The notes under the pieces: model-generated
What the model saw: only the letters and a program-made list of their open reading frames with translations
The model's database searches: none
What the model was told of the DNA's origin: nothing
Origin: Sipunculus nudus
Taxonomy: Eukaryota > Annelida > Sipuncula > Golfingiida > Sipunculidae
NCBI GenBank assembly: GCA_026874595.1
Contig: CM049317.1
Span: 45,038,401 to 45,102,400 of the forward strand
Direction: 5' to 3'
Length of the DNA stretch: 64,000 nt
Shown here: one piece after another, positions 46,847 to 58,779 of the stretch
Layout: every line of letters starts with the position of its first letter
Numbering within the stretch: position 1 is the first letter of the stretch
Translations under genes and position numbers: made by a program

Positions 46847-49191
46847 TAAAAATGCATTATGTTTGGGCCCATAACTTTTTTAAATTAAATAATACAGACC
46901 TAATTTCTGGCATGTACATAGGAATTATATAGAGGATTATTTATAGGAAATATGAGGAAAAACAGATGAGTGGTTTTGATATTAGGCAGTCCTAAAGTGT
47001 GAAAATAGGTTTTTAATAAAAAATTGAGGTTTTTCCTTAATTTCTCAAAGGAATGAAGTCGCAAAGACCCAGTTTTTGGCTTGGTAGGAGATCTTGGGGA
47101 CATCTAACATTATGCTGAATTTTGGATTCCTAGGTCTTACGGTTTCAAAACGTGCCACATCTACGGACGGACGGACGGACGGACGGACGACGGACAATGG
47201 ACCACGACTATAGCTCAGATGACTTATAGTCAGCTGAGCTAAAAATAAATGTAATATATTCATTTTGGACTAATTTCACATCAATATACACACTAGACAC
47301 AGTAGGAATCTAGATTAATATTATCAACTGCATCTTTGTCTATCATTAATTTCCTTCATATGATCCCTAATGATTAGTAATGAATAATATGATTTACTTT
47401 TTTATCATTAAAATTGAACTGAAAAATACTGCATGGTGTTATTTGGAGTACGTGACATTCTATCCATCGATACAAGATTCTTATATCATCAGTAACTGCA
47501 AGTTGATTTCCTGTTATTATAAACTAACAAATTCCTTTTTATTTTTCTTTAATTTGTTATTAAAAAACAATAACAATTTATTAATTTATTGTTAATTGTT
47601 ATGTTGTTGGTTAAAACTACTAGATGAGTTGGGTTGGACACCTGGATCAACTTTGGCTGGCCATTAGCTGCCTACCTGCCCCAGTGTATGGCTCGCCTCA
47701 AGTATGCATAATTTGTTGAAAGTTCAACAAGGTCAACATACAGGTGTCTCAAGAGGGGCTGGAGAGAGTTAAGGTCTGACATGGTCTCATTAAAACATTA
47801 ATAAAAGCTACAATTTTTGGCCAATTTCTTTCAGCTTTCTAAACTAAAAAGCTGAAATCCTTGTGTGCATGATATGAAAGTTATATCAACCATGCTCACA
47901 GGAAACAAATGTGCCATGGTCAAGGTTGGGCAAAATTTAAGGTACTAATTTTATATTTATACTAATAACATATAAAATTTGAAAAATTCAGGACTAATTT
48001 GGGGTATTCAATTGAATCTTGATTAAATAATGTTACATCCCTGGCAAAAAAACTCTAGCCTCAGCAATCCCCTTGTTAAGGGAGTAAATATATTTCTTGA
48101 TTTTTTACATAGTGCATTATGTTTGGGCCCATAACTACGCAATACGCAATACAATTACGCAATACTGACATCATTTCTGGCATATGCTAAGAGAATGTAT
48201 AGAAAAATGTGTATATTATATATGATTAATGTCACATCAGTGGTTTTGATATTAGGCAGTCTTGAAGGGTAACAATGGGTTTTTAATGGAAAAATGAAGT
48301 TTTTCATTAATATCTCGAAGGTATTAAGTCCTAGTGACCAAATTCTTGGCATGGTAGGGGATTTTGGAGACATCTAACTGTATGCTGAATTTAAGGAACT
48401 TAGAGCTGAAGCTGGGGAGCTGAGCTCTTGCAAACTGCACAACACTAGCTTGATGAAAACAATTTGTTACATGGTGCTTGAAAACTTGAATAAAATCTAC
48501 AGTTTTTGATCAACTGGTTTCAAAATTTTGGTGTTAACATACAAAATGCTAACAAAAACATTCTAAGAAAATTAAATCCACAGTACTTACAGGAAAAAAA
48601 CATGCCATGGTCAAAGTTGGGCAAAATTTAAGGTACCAATTTTTTATTTTTGTTAATATTTTTAAAAATTTAAAAGATTTTGATCTAATTTTGGGTATAC
48701 AATTTAATTTTGATAAATTAAAGTTATATTTCTGGAAAAAAAGTCCATAGCTTTAACAAGTTTTGTGTTAAGTGATCAAATATCTTTCCTGATTTTTTAC
48801 AAAATGCATTATGTTTGGGCCCATAACTTTTTTAAATTATATAATACAGACATAATTTCTGGCATGTACATAGAAACTATACAGAAGAATATTTATGGTA
48901 AATATGAGGAAAAACAGATAAGTGGTTTTGATATTAGGCAGTCCTGAAGAGTGAAAATAGGTTTTTAATAAAAAATTGAGGTTTTTCCTTAATTTCTCAA
49001 AGGAACGAAGTCGCAAAGACCCAGTTTTCGGCTTGGTAGGATATCTTGGGGACATCTAACATTATGCTGAATTTTGAATTCCTAGGTCTTACGGTTTCAA
49101 AACGTGCCACATCTACGGACGGACGGACAGACGGACGGACGACGGACAATGGACCACGACTATAGCTCAGATGACTTATAGTCAGCTGAGC

Positions 49192-50375
49192 TTAAAATGG
49201 GAGAAGTCGAACACTGTCCAATGAAGACCCCATCAAATGTTAACAGAGCAGGTCCAGATAAAATAGTGGATCAAGCGGGATGGTTTGGCTGACAAGTCAG
49301 GTGGTTCAGAAATCCTACTATAATTCACTGAAAAGGGTGTGGTCACCCAAAAGTGTTATTCCAGCTTCTTCCCTGCTGTAAGGATCTGATTGCCACCAAC
49401 CTATCTCTGCAGATATTTTCCCTCCTTGAGAATGTCCAAGAGTACCAATATTTCTGCATCATATTTTTGTGTTATTATAAAGACCAGACTGCTTTATTCC
49501 TTGAAAATCACCATATTTGATGTAGACTAAAAGTCACAACAACAGATGTTGCAAGCCCCATGTAGGACTCCTAGTCAACAATATCCAATGTCAAAATATT
49601 GTACAGTAAAACCTGAGACAGGACTATTCCTACTAAACTTACACATAAACTAATGCTGGTCACATTACATGCAAGGAATTCTGGATAAGTCTTCCTGCAG
49701 TCAGTACCCCCCCCCCCCCCCCCCCGGCCCCCATCCCAACCTGTGCTCACATCACTGACAGTTACATACTTTATGTAACTGCCTTTATTGCTGATGCATC
49801 TATATGTAACTTTTCAAACATGTAAGCACCCACTGGCCATTCAGAATCCATTCCCGTCAGATCATTCACATGGCAGATTTCCATGGTGTCACACTTGTTC
49901 AGCCAACACTGGTTTATACCTTTTAATATGTCTCCTGGAGGACAGCCTCATTTCAAGTCACCGGACTTCATCACCACCTATAAATCCCCCATTACTACTG
50001 GGCTGAAGATCACCTGATTCTAAAATACAAGGCTATCCAATAATCTGCTCATTTATTTCAAACCTCATTGGATGTGGAAGTCACTTCTAACATTACACAA
50101 GTTTGACACCTACTGCTTTCAGATTCAAAGCAACACTTCCAAGTGTATCATCTCAGTACTCCGTAATCATGCACACTAACCACTTGACCTTAGGAACCAA
50201 TCATTTATTATAACAATATTATATATATAGGAGTAGAGCATTGTAAAATTTGTAGAAAGAGCTGTAGCAACTTCTGTTGCATGTAAAATATTGCACTGAA
50301 GCAGGTTACATCTCCATCACTTGACTAATGATTAATTATGATGATGCTGAGAGGAAGGATCTAAGCAGTCCTAAT
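49192..50375. other. No gene; 19-base C run at 49707-49725
   Basis: Unique DNA with a homopolymeric C tract. The plus-strand open stretch at 49788-50006 has no domain or splice support. Confidence 0.45.
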
Positions 50376-50394
50376 CATATATACATATATATAT

Positions 50395-50450
<56 letters not shown>
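50376..50450. repeat. (AT)n microsatellite
   Basis: Alternating AT with one ACACAC interruption near 50395-50400. A shorter TATATATATA block follows near 50461. It is prone to cruciform formation and length variation. Confidence 0.95.
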
Positions 50451-50451
<1 letters not shown>

Positions 50452-51329
50452 AACATTTATTATATATATAGGTCATATCTAACTTATCTTAAAATAAAAA
50501 CATGAAATATGGAAAAATAATTTCTGTATATTTACCTTTAATAAGGAAAACATCAATGTTATGTCAATTCAGGTCACAGGTAACATCAGTTCAGTAGCAT
50601 CAGTTAATGATTGTTTAGCCTGAATTAGCAAAAAAAATTAGCCTCAAACCATGTTTGTGTGCATATTGTTCCACTGCCCTTCTGTGAGCTGGTCAGCTGA
50701 CCATAGATTCCAGGCCAAGAAAACCCAGGCAATCTTCCAAGTGACTTCACAAATTTTGTGACAAAAAAGCAACCTACCCACCTGGGAAATTGTTTGGCCA
50801 CAGTAATTTAAAATGTGCACTACTAAAATTCATGAGAAGCACAGCTAGCAACTGCATTTGACTTCCTCTTCTTCTATCACAAAACATAACTCAAGCATGG
50901 GACTGCTACACTTCACTCTCCATGTACACAAATTCTGAGAAGTGAACACAGTATGATACAACAGCATATCCTTACACAAATAACAATTAAACAAAATAAA
51001 ACATGGAACACCCATATTTCAACAGTACGTAACGTGTGTGCCAGACTGAACCATTCAATTAAATCATTGATCCATGATAACACTGCCAAACCTTAGCAGC
51101 CATGTTCAGGACTTGGTTTGTTCCTGTCAATCATGTCCAGCCTTTACAATATGTACCTTAACAGCTTTCATTTTTATTCAATGTTAGCAACTTTAAAATG
51201 AAACCCTGACAAAGCATTTCTTACCATCTGTCTTGCAAATTAAAACACATTGAACAGAACCAAGTTAAGCTTTCTATAATTCCATCTGGAGTGCCCTCAT
51301 GGTAGGGGTGATACCCATATATCATTCCA
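50451..51329. other. No gene seen
   Basis: AT-rich DNA without recognisable features. Confidence 0.45.
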
Positions 51330-52080
51330 TGCTGGAGTAATCATCAGGAAATGAATTTTTGGACAGATGACCCGTGACCTTCACCTTTGACCTTGTGAAC
51401 TAAAAATGGACAGGGGTCTTCCTCTATTGGCAGGTGAACTACATGTTCAAGATAAAAGGTCTGAAATTAAAAGTTTGGCTGAAAATGCATCCACAATCTT
51501 TTCAAAGATGTGTGTCCTGTGACCTTGACCTCTAAATCAATAGAGGCCTTGCTTTACTGATGGGTAGTATATGAGTCTAGTTTGAAATCCATATATCACT
51601 CCAAGCTGAAATTATCATCCTGGTTCCTAAATTTTGGACAGGTGGCTCCTGTGACCTTTTCCTTTGACTTTGTGCCCTCAAAATAGATAGAGGTCTTCCT
51701 CTATTAGCTGATGAACTGTATGTCCAAGATAAAAGGTCTGAGATGAAAAGTTTGGTTGAAAATGCATCAACAATCTTTTTAAAGATGTGGCCTCAGCCCT
51801 GTGACCTTTGACCTGGTGACCAAAAATCAATTGGGATCTTGCTTTTTTAATGGGACATATATAAATCAACTTTGAAATCTATACATGAAATATAGCTGGA
51901 ATTATCATCCGGAAACTAATTTTTTTACAGATAGCTCCTGTGGCCTTGACCTTGTTACCCCAAAATTGATATGGATCATCCACTATTGGCAAGTGAGCTA
52001 TATGTTCAAGATAGAAGATCTTGGATGAAAAGTTTGGCTTAATATGCATCTACAATATCTTTAATGCTTACAGTACTGTC
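51330..52080 (+). repeat. Diverged dimeric tandem repeat with TGACCT half-sites
   Basis: Units of about 140-150 bp pair into dimers of about 280 bp. They share CCTGTGACCTT-type strings, AAAAGTTTGG, GAAAATGCATC, and ATCTTTTCAAAGATGTG-type phrases, with unit positions near 51360, 51530, 51650, 51800 and 51935. 51802-51814 reads TGACCTTTGACCT, a perfect DR1. I recall closely similar repeats as abundant in mollusc genomes. Together with the block to the right it may be one element of the family B layout. Confidence 0.6.
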
Positions 52081-52470
52081 AAGTGGCAGTTACGGGGGTA
52101 TTAAAAGGCGTAAAAAGAAGAAAAGGATAATAGGTGGCGCCACCAGTTTCTGGTATATCACAAGGCTATCCAAGATCTTCTGTCACCTTGATTTTTGGAC
52201 CAGTCCATGCAAGCTTACTTGAGATATTTAAGAATTTGTCTTATTTTCAGCAAAAATGGACCTATTCAAGGTCAAGGTCACTCTCCTAGCGTAGGTCATG
52301 ACCCCATTTTTAATAGGCTTCGTCCCCTTACCTAAATCTATACAAATGTAAAGTTTGAAAAAGATCAGTGAAATAATTTTTGAGTTATCCCGCTCACAAG
52401 GTTTTTCTGCAGCGGTGGCGGCGGGACCGTCGTGAAACCATAGTATCTCGACTTTGTCTGGGGATACAAT
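52081..52470 (+). repeat. Family B-like core and 3' end
   Basis: GGTGGCGCCACCAGT (palindrome 52133-52144) starts a core unit. Then come AGGTCAAGGTCA (about 52268), AGGTCATGACCCC (about 52292), a GCGGTGGCGGCGGG run (about 52413), and a 3' end GTATCTCGACTTTGTCTGGGGATAC with outer arms GTATC/GATAC (52442-52470). The position of CATAGTATC before the hairpin matches family B (34006-34015), but the stem differs, so this is a distinct subfamily. Confidence 0.55.
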
Positions 52471-54824
52471 AATAATTTTACTAGGTGATCCCTGAATCAA
52501 GATGGTACTCAAAAACCTTACAAATCCCCGGTATGTTTTAGGCACTGCACTTCTTAGATTTTTATTAGGTGTGAAGGAATAGGGAGCCGCCATTAACATT
52601 TCCAGAAATCAGTCCTAAATACAATATGGGATATTGCTTATGCAGCTTCTCAGGTAGATTGAGGAGAGAAATGACTGGCTGGCGCAGCAGGAAGCCCGTT
52701 TGTGCAGGTAAGCGTGATTCAGCCAGACACTCATCAGCATGGACAAAACTGACAATCCAACTTTGTTGCTTATATATGCCATGGCCTCTAATTACTTATT
52801 ATGATCATTGAATAAATACAAGTTACCAGAATGCACGACAAATTCAAGAAAGCTTGAAAAATTTGATGTTTATCAATGACTGAAAGACCCTCTGTACATT
52901 TCCCTTATATCATCCTACAAGGCAGTTGATTCAAGATCAAATTCTAATGCTAACAATGCCGAATGCAGCTATTTCTGATGTCTTTTTTTTTTCTGATTTT
53001 CTTTTTTATTTCTGATGTTTCTATAATATATTTTAACACAGCATAATACCTAATTATGATAAATAATATTAATAAGTATCAGGATGATTGCCAATTAGAA
53101 ACACTTTGTCCAGTGCATACACTGCTGTGTTGAATAAATGGGCTGGTCAGGTTGGACGCTAGGGGGTACAAGCTGTTTGCCTGCAGTTTTCAAGCATGCA
53201 GTCATTTACTGCCGCCACACACAGGAGTATCAATATTATCAATATCCGAAATTGTTGACAGTTTAGGAGCATGCACATCACAAATCAAACAAAGTAGTAA
53301 AATACTACACTGATTTTACAAATACATTACTCCTAAAAATAACCCACGGCCAACATTTAACGTTTGACTTTGACCTATTGCCAGGGGCAAGTAAAAGTTC
53401 CAGAAAATGGTGGTTGGGCAACCAAAGGTGGGTTCCTTCTTGCCCTACCAGGTGCAAATGGGTGCAGCATAAACCTGCATACAAAGTCCTGAATGTTTGT
53501 AACTATTCTTAAATTAGCAACTTTTGTTTTCAGGAGAAGTGAAGTCATATTGTAAAACCTCTTGCTCAAACTACCTGCATGTTTCCATCTGTGAAAATGC
53601 TAAAGGGAAAATTATTTACAAACAAACATTTGAACATGTCAACTGTTGCAAAATAATTATGTGGATCACATTTTTTGTGGTTGTGACCATCATCACTGAT
53701 TTTTGTGGGACAAGTAAAAATTCAAGCAGGGCAAATAATATTTTTATGTCACTTGCCCTACTTGGCAAGTACTTTCAAACTTAAATATTGAGACCTGTGA
53801 CCATAAAACTTTCCATAAACAATTCATTTTCTCTTTTAAAAAACAGACTCCTCAAAGAAACTGACTTGGGTAGAAATACAAACCAAGTGTTGTTGTCAGA
53901 TATTTTAGTTAACTCTACCCTTTGACCACAGGACCAAAGCCACGTGATTAGGAACTCAAACCTCAGCAGTGTGTTCTACAGGCTTAATGGGAAAATAAGT
54001 GTGCCTTTTGATGGTCTTTGGTGGTTGGCCCAACAATGTGGTAGAATACATGCCCAGGGCCCACAGGTGCAGCAGTCATCAGGCCTGATGGAAAATGGAA
54101 TATATGAAAAGAAGTGTGTGCTACCAGCCTACCATCCTTTTAAGTATTCTGATATCAGAAGTGAACCTTGCTGATGTAAATACTTATTTTGAAGCATTAA
54201 AATTCAAGCCAGTTACTTCCAACATAGATTTGTTTTAAAAAGTATACATATATGTGTGTGTTGGTGTAAGACTACCAGGATAAGTTGAATAACCCTTTCA
54301 AGACCCCCAAAATAAAGCTTTTTTGTGTCAGTACAACCATAATTCAGTATAAGGGGTTTCCCACTCACTTGCTTGACAAAATTTGTCCCAAATAGTTATG
54401 AATGGAGCCACCTTCTCATCCCCTTGTGTCACAACATTTGATATATATAATCCAAGATATTCTAACAAACCTGATTTCAACTTTCAAGGTCAATTGATCA
54501 AGCCTCACATGAGATTTCTGGCCATTTGAATGTATGATATATATATATAATTTCTGGGGCGGCCGGGGATGCTAAAAAGTCCCTCTAACTCACATTATAT
54601 TGGTCAAAGAGACCTTATTTCAGGTTTCTCAGGAGATGTTTTAATCTGCCTAATTCTGATACAGGACATGGGAACAAGAAAATAAACAGTGGCCTTTTAA
54701 AAAAATTTTAATGCGGTCTCAGATTTTAAAATGTTGAATATATGATACCCTTCCTGGTAAAACATTGCTCCTTTTGAACCAATGATTTCAAGTTAAATAA
54801 CAGTTTTAAAAAGTATTAAAAAAA
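52471..54824. other. No confirmed gene; weak exon candidate
   Basis: 52654-52707 is bounded by TGCAGCTTCTCAG (acceptor-like) and GTGCAG-GTAAGC (donor-like) and is open in one frame, but it is only 54 bp and has no recognised homologue. 53524-53784 is open after TTTGTTTTCAG but reads like non-coding AT-rich DNA. Short phrases GGGCAAGTAAAA and CTTGCCCTA recur in mixed orientation at 53380-53780, suggesting an old small repeat. A family A core fragment (GGTCAAAGAGACCTTATTTC) is at about 54602-54650. Confidence 0.35.
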
Positions 54825-55987
54825 CTAGAATACAAGTAGTCGACAAGCGACTACATGTATCCGCCTAAATCAGAGTGGAACGGGTGAAGTGAGGCATGGA
54901 TTGAGTGGCAAGGGGAAATAGAGTGAAGTGTTGCATATTAGCATGGATGTCTGCAGCCATATTGTGTATGTAGGTTGCGCCACCTACCACAAAATCCAGA
55001 AAGCCGTCCAAGTTGTATACATATGCAAAATTTAAGGCAGATAAGTCAAACCACTACATGTATATGAGTGATTTTTGCCCTTGGCAGACAAACAGATGGA
55101 CGCTGTGCAAAAATGGTGGCAGGTGGCGCCACCAGTTCTGCATATGATAAAGAGCTATGTGAGAACTATACACATGCAAAACTTTGGCCCAATCGGTCAA
55201 ACGGTTCCCAAGATATGAGCTTGGATATCTGCTGCATGAACTAGAATGTAGGTGGCGCCACCTGTCATAAAATCAAGAGAGCTGTCGGGGATGTATAAAC
55301 CTGCAAAATTTTAGGCAGATATGTCAAACCACTGCTGAGATATGAGTGTTTTTATCCCATGGCAGACAAATAGACGGGAGCTGTGCAAAAATGGCTGCAG
55401 GTGGCGCCACCAGTTTGATAAAGAGCTATGTGAGATCTATACACATGCAAAATTTTGGCCTAATCAGTCAAACGGTTCCCGAGATATGAGCTTGGATGTC
55501 TGCAGCGTAAAGTGAATGTAGGTGGCGCCACCTGTCATAAAATCAGAAAGCTATCCAGGATGTATACGCATGCCGAATTTCAGGTGAATTAGTCAAACCA
55601 CTGCACAGATAAGAGTGATTTTAACCCAAGGCAGATGAACAGATGGACACTGTGCAAACATGGTTGCAGGTGGCGCCACCATTTTTTTGTGTATGTTATA
55701 AAGCTCTCCAAGGGCTACATTTGTGCAAAATAAAAATTTCCTGATCGGTCAAACGGTTCCCGTTATGTGGGTTTATGTGTGGAAACAAACGCACAAACGG
55801 ACGCAGAGCGCAGAGGACAGGTCAGAGGTCAAAACAAAATAGGGGGGCAGCAGTTCACATGTGACCCGAACATAATCCCGGGTTTCATAAAATTCCGCCC
55901 AGCGGTTAGGGAGGAGTTCTTCGGACAGCTACGCGGCGGCGGCCTGAAAACATAGTATCTGCAAAACTCTGTTATGGCGGATACAAT
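54825..55987 (+). repeat. Family B element, second copy (about 1163 bp)
   Basis: It has the same ends as 32595-34045: CTAGAATACAAGTAGTCG with the perfect hairpin GTAGTCG-ACAAG-CGACTAC, GTATCCGCC, dimeric cores, and the 3' hairpin ending GGCGGATACAAT. It has fewer core units. Palindromes start at 54973 (variant), 55122, 55251, 55400, 55521 and 55669; one unit is shortened by 8 bp. A family A element starts immediately after its 3' end. Confidence 0.8.
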
Positions 55988-55988
55988 T

Positions 55989-57177
55989 AAGGGACCCATG
56001 GGTCACGGCACTCAGCTGAATGTGACAGATATAATTGTATCACTATTGTTGTATGTAGGTCTGTAAGATTTCATTTTGACAGATGTAATTTTTTAATTAA
56101 TTATGTAGTTGAGTGGAATAGTAATATAGAAGTATCAGTATTTCAAATATCTACAAGAATGTGTCTTAGAAAATATTGCATTGGGGAAGACCAGATGTTG
56201 TAAATTGCAGAGGAAGGAAGTGGAGATTTGCAAGTATAAAAATACACATTTAATAAATCCAAAAAATTATGGAAAAGTAGAAAACTGTTTTTGGAAGCAG
56301 TTGTTGCTGAATGGGAGAGGAAACAGAATGTCTCAAAAAGTATCTATAGAGAGATAATGGTAGATTAAGCTATGAGAAGTTGCCATGTTTTATCTAAATT
56401 GAAGAATGGGGAAGAATGTTGCTGATAATATCTTGTGATATGACCACGTGCTTTCTAATGTTGAAACTGAAGCATTTAAACAGTTAGTTAAGACAAGATC
56501 TATGATATTTCCATGGTCACTGGTTATTCTCTGACTAGCTGTTATATATACAAACTGTGAAAAGTAAATCAAATGTTCTTACAAGGAAGAAAACATGCCA
56601 TGGTCAAACTTGGGCAAAACTTAAGGTACCAAATTAAAAATTTTGTTAATATTTAAAAAAATTTAACGGATTTTGTTCCAAATTTTGGTATACACTTAAA
56701 TTTTGATTAACTTAAGTTGGATTACTGAAAAAAAGGTCCCTAGGTTTAACAAACTGTTTTGGTCTTAAGTGACCAAATATCTTCCTTGATATTTTTGCAA
56801 AGTCTATTATGTTTGGTCCCATAACTTTTTTAAATTATAAAATACAGACTTAATTTCTTGCATGTACATAGGAATTATATAGAGGAATATTTATGGTAAA
56901 TATGAAGAAAACCAGATGAGTGGTTTTGACATTAGGCAGTCCTGAAGTATGAAAATAGATTTTTAATAAAAAATTGAGGTTTTTCCTTAATTTCTCAAAG
57001 GGACAAAGTCCTATTAACCCAATTTTTGGCATCGTAGGAAATTTTGGGGACATCTAACTGTAAGTCTAAATTCAGATTCGTAGGTCCAATGGTGTCAAAA
57101 CGTGCTAGTCCTACGGACGGATGGACCAGGGACAATGGACCAAGACTATAGCTCAGATGACTGACAGTCAGCTGAGC
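55989..57177 (+). repeat. Family A element, diverged short copy
   Basis: The 5' end is AAGGGACCCATGGGTCACGG, whose GACCC/GGGTC arms flank AT, then CACTCAGCTGA. The interior left part is unrelated to other subtypes. A single core unit with GCCATGGTCAAACTTGGGC (about 56597), a 68-codon minus-strand open stretch (56850-57053), a very short ACGG tract (about 57113) and the 3' hairpin GCTCAGATGAC/GTCAGCTGAGC end at 57177. Confidence 0.8.
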
Positions 57178-57600
57178 TAAAAAGAGTATTTTTTATTCAC
57201 TTATACAGAACAATCAATTTATTATGAATAAATGGACCTCCTTACCTTTTGCCGTTATGCACTGAAAGGATAATTTTATATTAGTTATACAAATAGAAGT
57301 TTGATATTAAACCATAGCATTAGTATATTTGAATGAACAGTTATAAATGTAGGAGAGAAGGTGAAATAAAATGGCATTTGTGAAACTCTGAGAGGGCAAG
57401 CGTTTTCTGTAATTTTGAGGCCTGGAATATGATTGTCATACTTTAGCTCAGCTGACTGGCAGTCAACTGAGGTGTAAATTTGGTGCATGCTGTTATAATT
57501 CTGGCATACATGTGTACCTGTAGAGCTATTAATTTCAAGTACATTTTTTATTAATTTTTAATATGACAAACTGGGGATGGCAGATGTCAACAACAAACTT
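57178..57600. other. No gene; decayed family A end near 57445
   Basis: TAGCTCAGCTGACTGGCAGT followed by CAACTGAGG resembles a mutated family A 3' hairpin. Otherwise unassigned. Confidence 0.4.
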
Positions 57601-57943
57601 AACAGTTAGCACCATTTCGTCCCTGTTCATTAGAGTCTATGACCAGCGTACTGGCTGTCAGAGTGCCATAACATCTTTCAGCAAGGAACGCATTTTAAGG
57701 CTCTAAGAGGATGCATATATTTTCGTCCTTTCTTAAAACGCCTCATGGCTTGAAAGTACGCTGTCATTTTACATATGACCAATCATTAGCTTTTTTAGCT
57801 TACTTTCTATCAACACCTAACATGAGCGAGAAAAAATTGTTTTAACTCAGCATATAGGTAAATCCCTCTGTATGTTTGTTAAATTTCTGACTGTGTGAAA
57901 AAAAGCATGGCTCACACTGGATACTGGACACAGCCAACTTGTT
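57601..57943 (+). repeat. About 350-bp block duplicated at 60333
   Basis: The block shares, in order, TAGCACCAT, ACTGGCTGTCAGAGTGCC, AGGAACGCATT, AGGATGCA, ATATTTTCGTC, AACATGAGCGAGAAAAA, GCATGTTTGTT-type, TTTCTGAC and TGGCTCACAC with 60333-60680. Identity is roughly three quarters by eye, without conserved reading frame. It may be an interspersed repeat or a segmental duplication. Confidence 0.6.
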
Positions 57944-58779
57944 CACAATACAGGAACTGACACATTACCAGAGAGACAGGGTTTCAGTTAGAGTTGTGAC
58001 TTCACATGTATTCTCTTGAGTTAATTCATCATTCGTAGCCTAATGTTAAGATTATGAGCTGTTTACCACAATATGATACCAAAATGATGGAAGACCACGG
58101 CAATGCATTCCTCGATATTGCTTGTATCACAACTCAAGTAGCCTTACCAGCGAAATTATCAATGCCTACTGAGTTGGGTTGTCATGGCTACACAAAACTG
58201 GTACTACAATGACACATACCCCTGGTATTTGTCACATAAATGACTGCAATGGTTTTAAGTGCTTTCAATTATGTTTTAATTATAGTACTTGAAAATGAAA
58301 CAATTTACTGTTAAAGAATAGATCTATGTAAAGAATAGATCTATGTAAAGACATTTTATTTAGATGCTGAAGAGTGCAGTTGAAAAAAAAAATGTTAAAA
58401 TTACCAGTGTTTTGGTCTTAAAAGATCTTGATACCAAAGGCCAAATCATAACATAAATAAAGACATAAAAGGAGACATGAGGGAGACTGAGGCCATGAAT
58501 CTAAGATGCGATTTCTGAGAACTGGGATATTGGGTCACTGTTTATCAATACATGTTTGTTTGTCTATTCTTGGATCAGGGACGTTCAAAAGATTCTGAAC
58601 GATCATATCAAAAAGAACATTTACAATTCATGTAATACACGTTACAGGGATCAGACATCCACAGCATCCGATGTCTAGCTATTTGACAATTCAAGTGAGG
58701 TATCACAATGGGACAAGTGTTTTCTGACTATAAATACACACACAAAACACGCAAACTAGAGTTGGTTGAACAAGAAGGA
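57944..58779. other. No gene seen
   Basis: AT-rich. If the minus-strand donor at 58963-58968 is real, this would be the first intron of that gene. A short duplication, AAAGAATAGATCTATGT, occurs in tandem near 58315-58345. Confidence 0.35.

Larger units (their letters stand above)
40258..47239 (+). repeat. Family A long copy 2, inserted in copy 1
   Basis: The copy is present as 40258-40634, 42395-44231 and 46847-47239, which sum to 2607 bp. The first break holds the YR retroelement, at the point GATTATT / AAAATAACATTAAAG, which is continuous in other copies. The second break holds copy 3, between CTGATTATTTA and AAAATGCATTATG. Core-unit open stretches remain at 43587-43793 and 46900-47103. 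Confidence 0.85.
39617..49191 (+). repeat. Family A long copy 1, outermost of the nested stack
   Basis: The copy is present as 39617-40257 and 47240-49191, which sum to 2593 bp, and is collinear with the intact copy at 3773. It has the usual 5' end, two core units with minus-strand open stretches at 48155-48373 and 48837-49055, the ACGG tract and the 3' hairpin ending at 49191. It is interrupted in an A-run (TTTATATTAAAAA) by copy 2. Confidence 0.85.

Noticed and set aside
53524-53784. ORF after a TTTGTTTTCAG acceptor-like string
   Set aside because: Amino-acid composition follows the AT-rich DNA, there is no donor or partner exon, and repeated GGCAAGT words suggest an old repeat.
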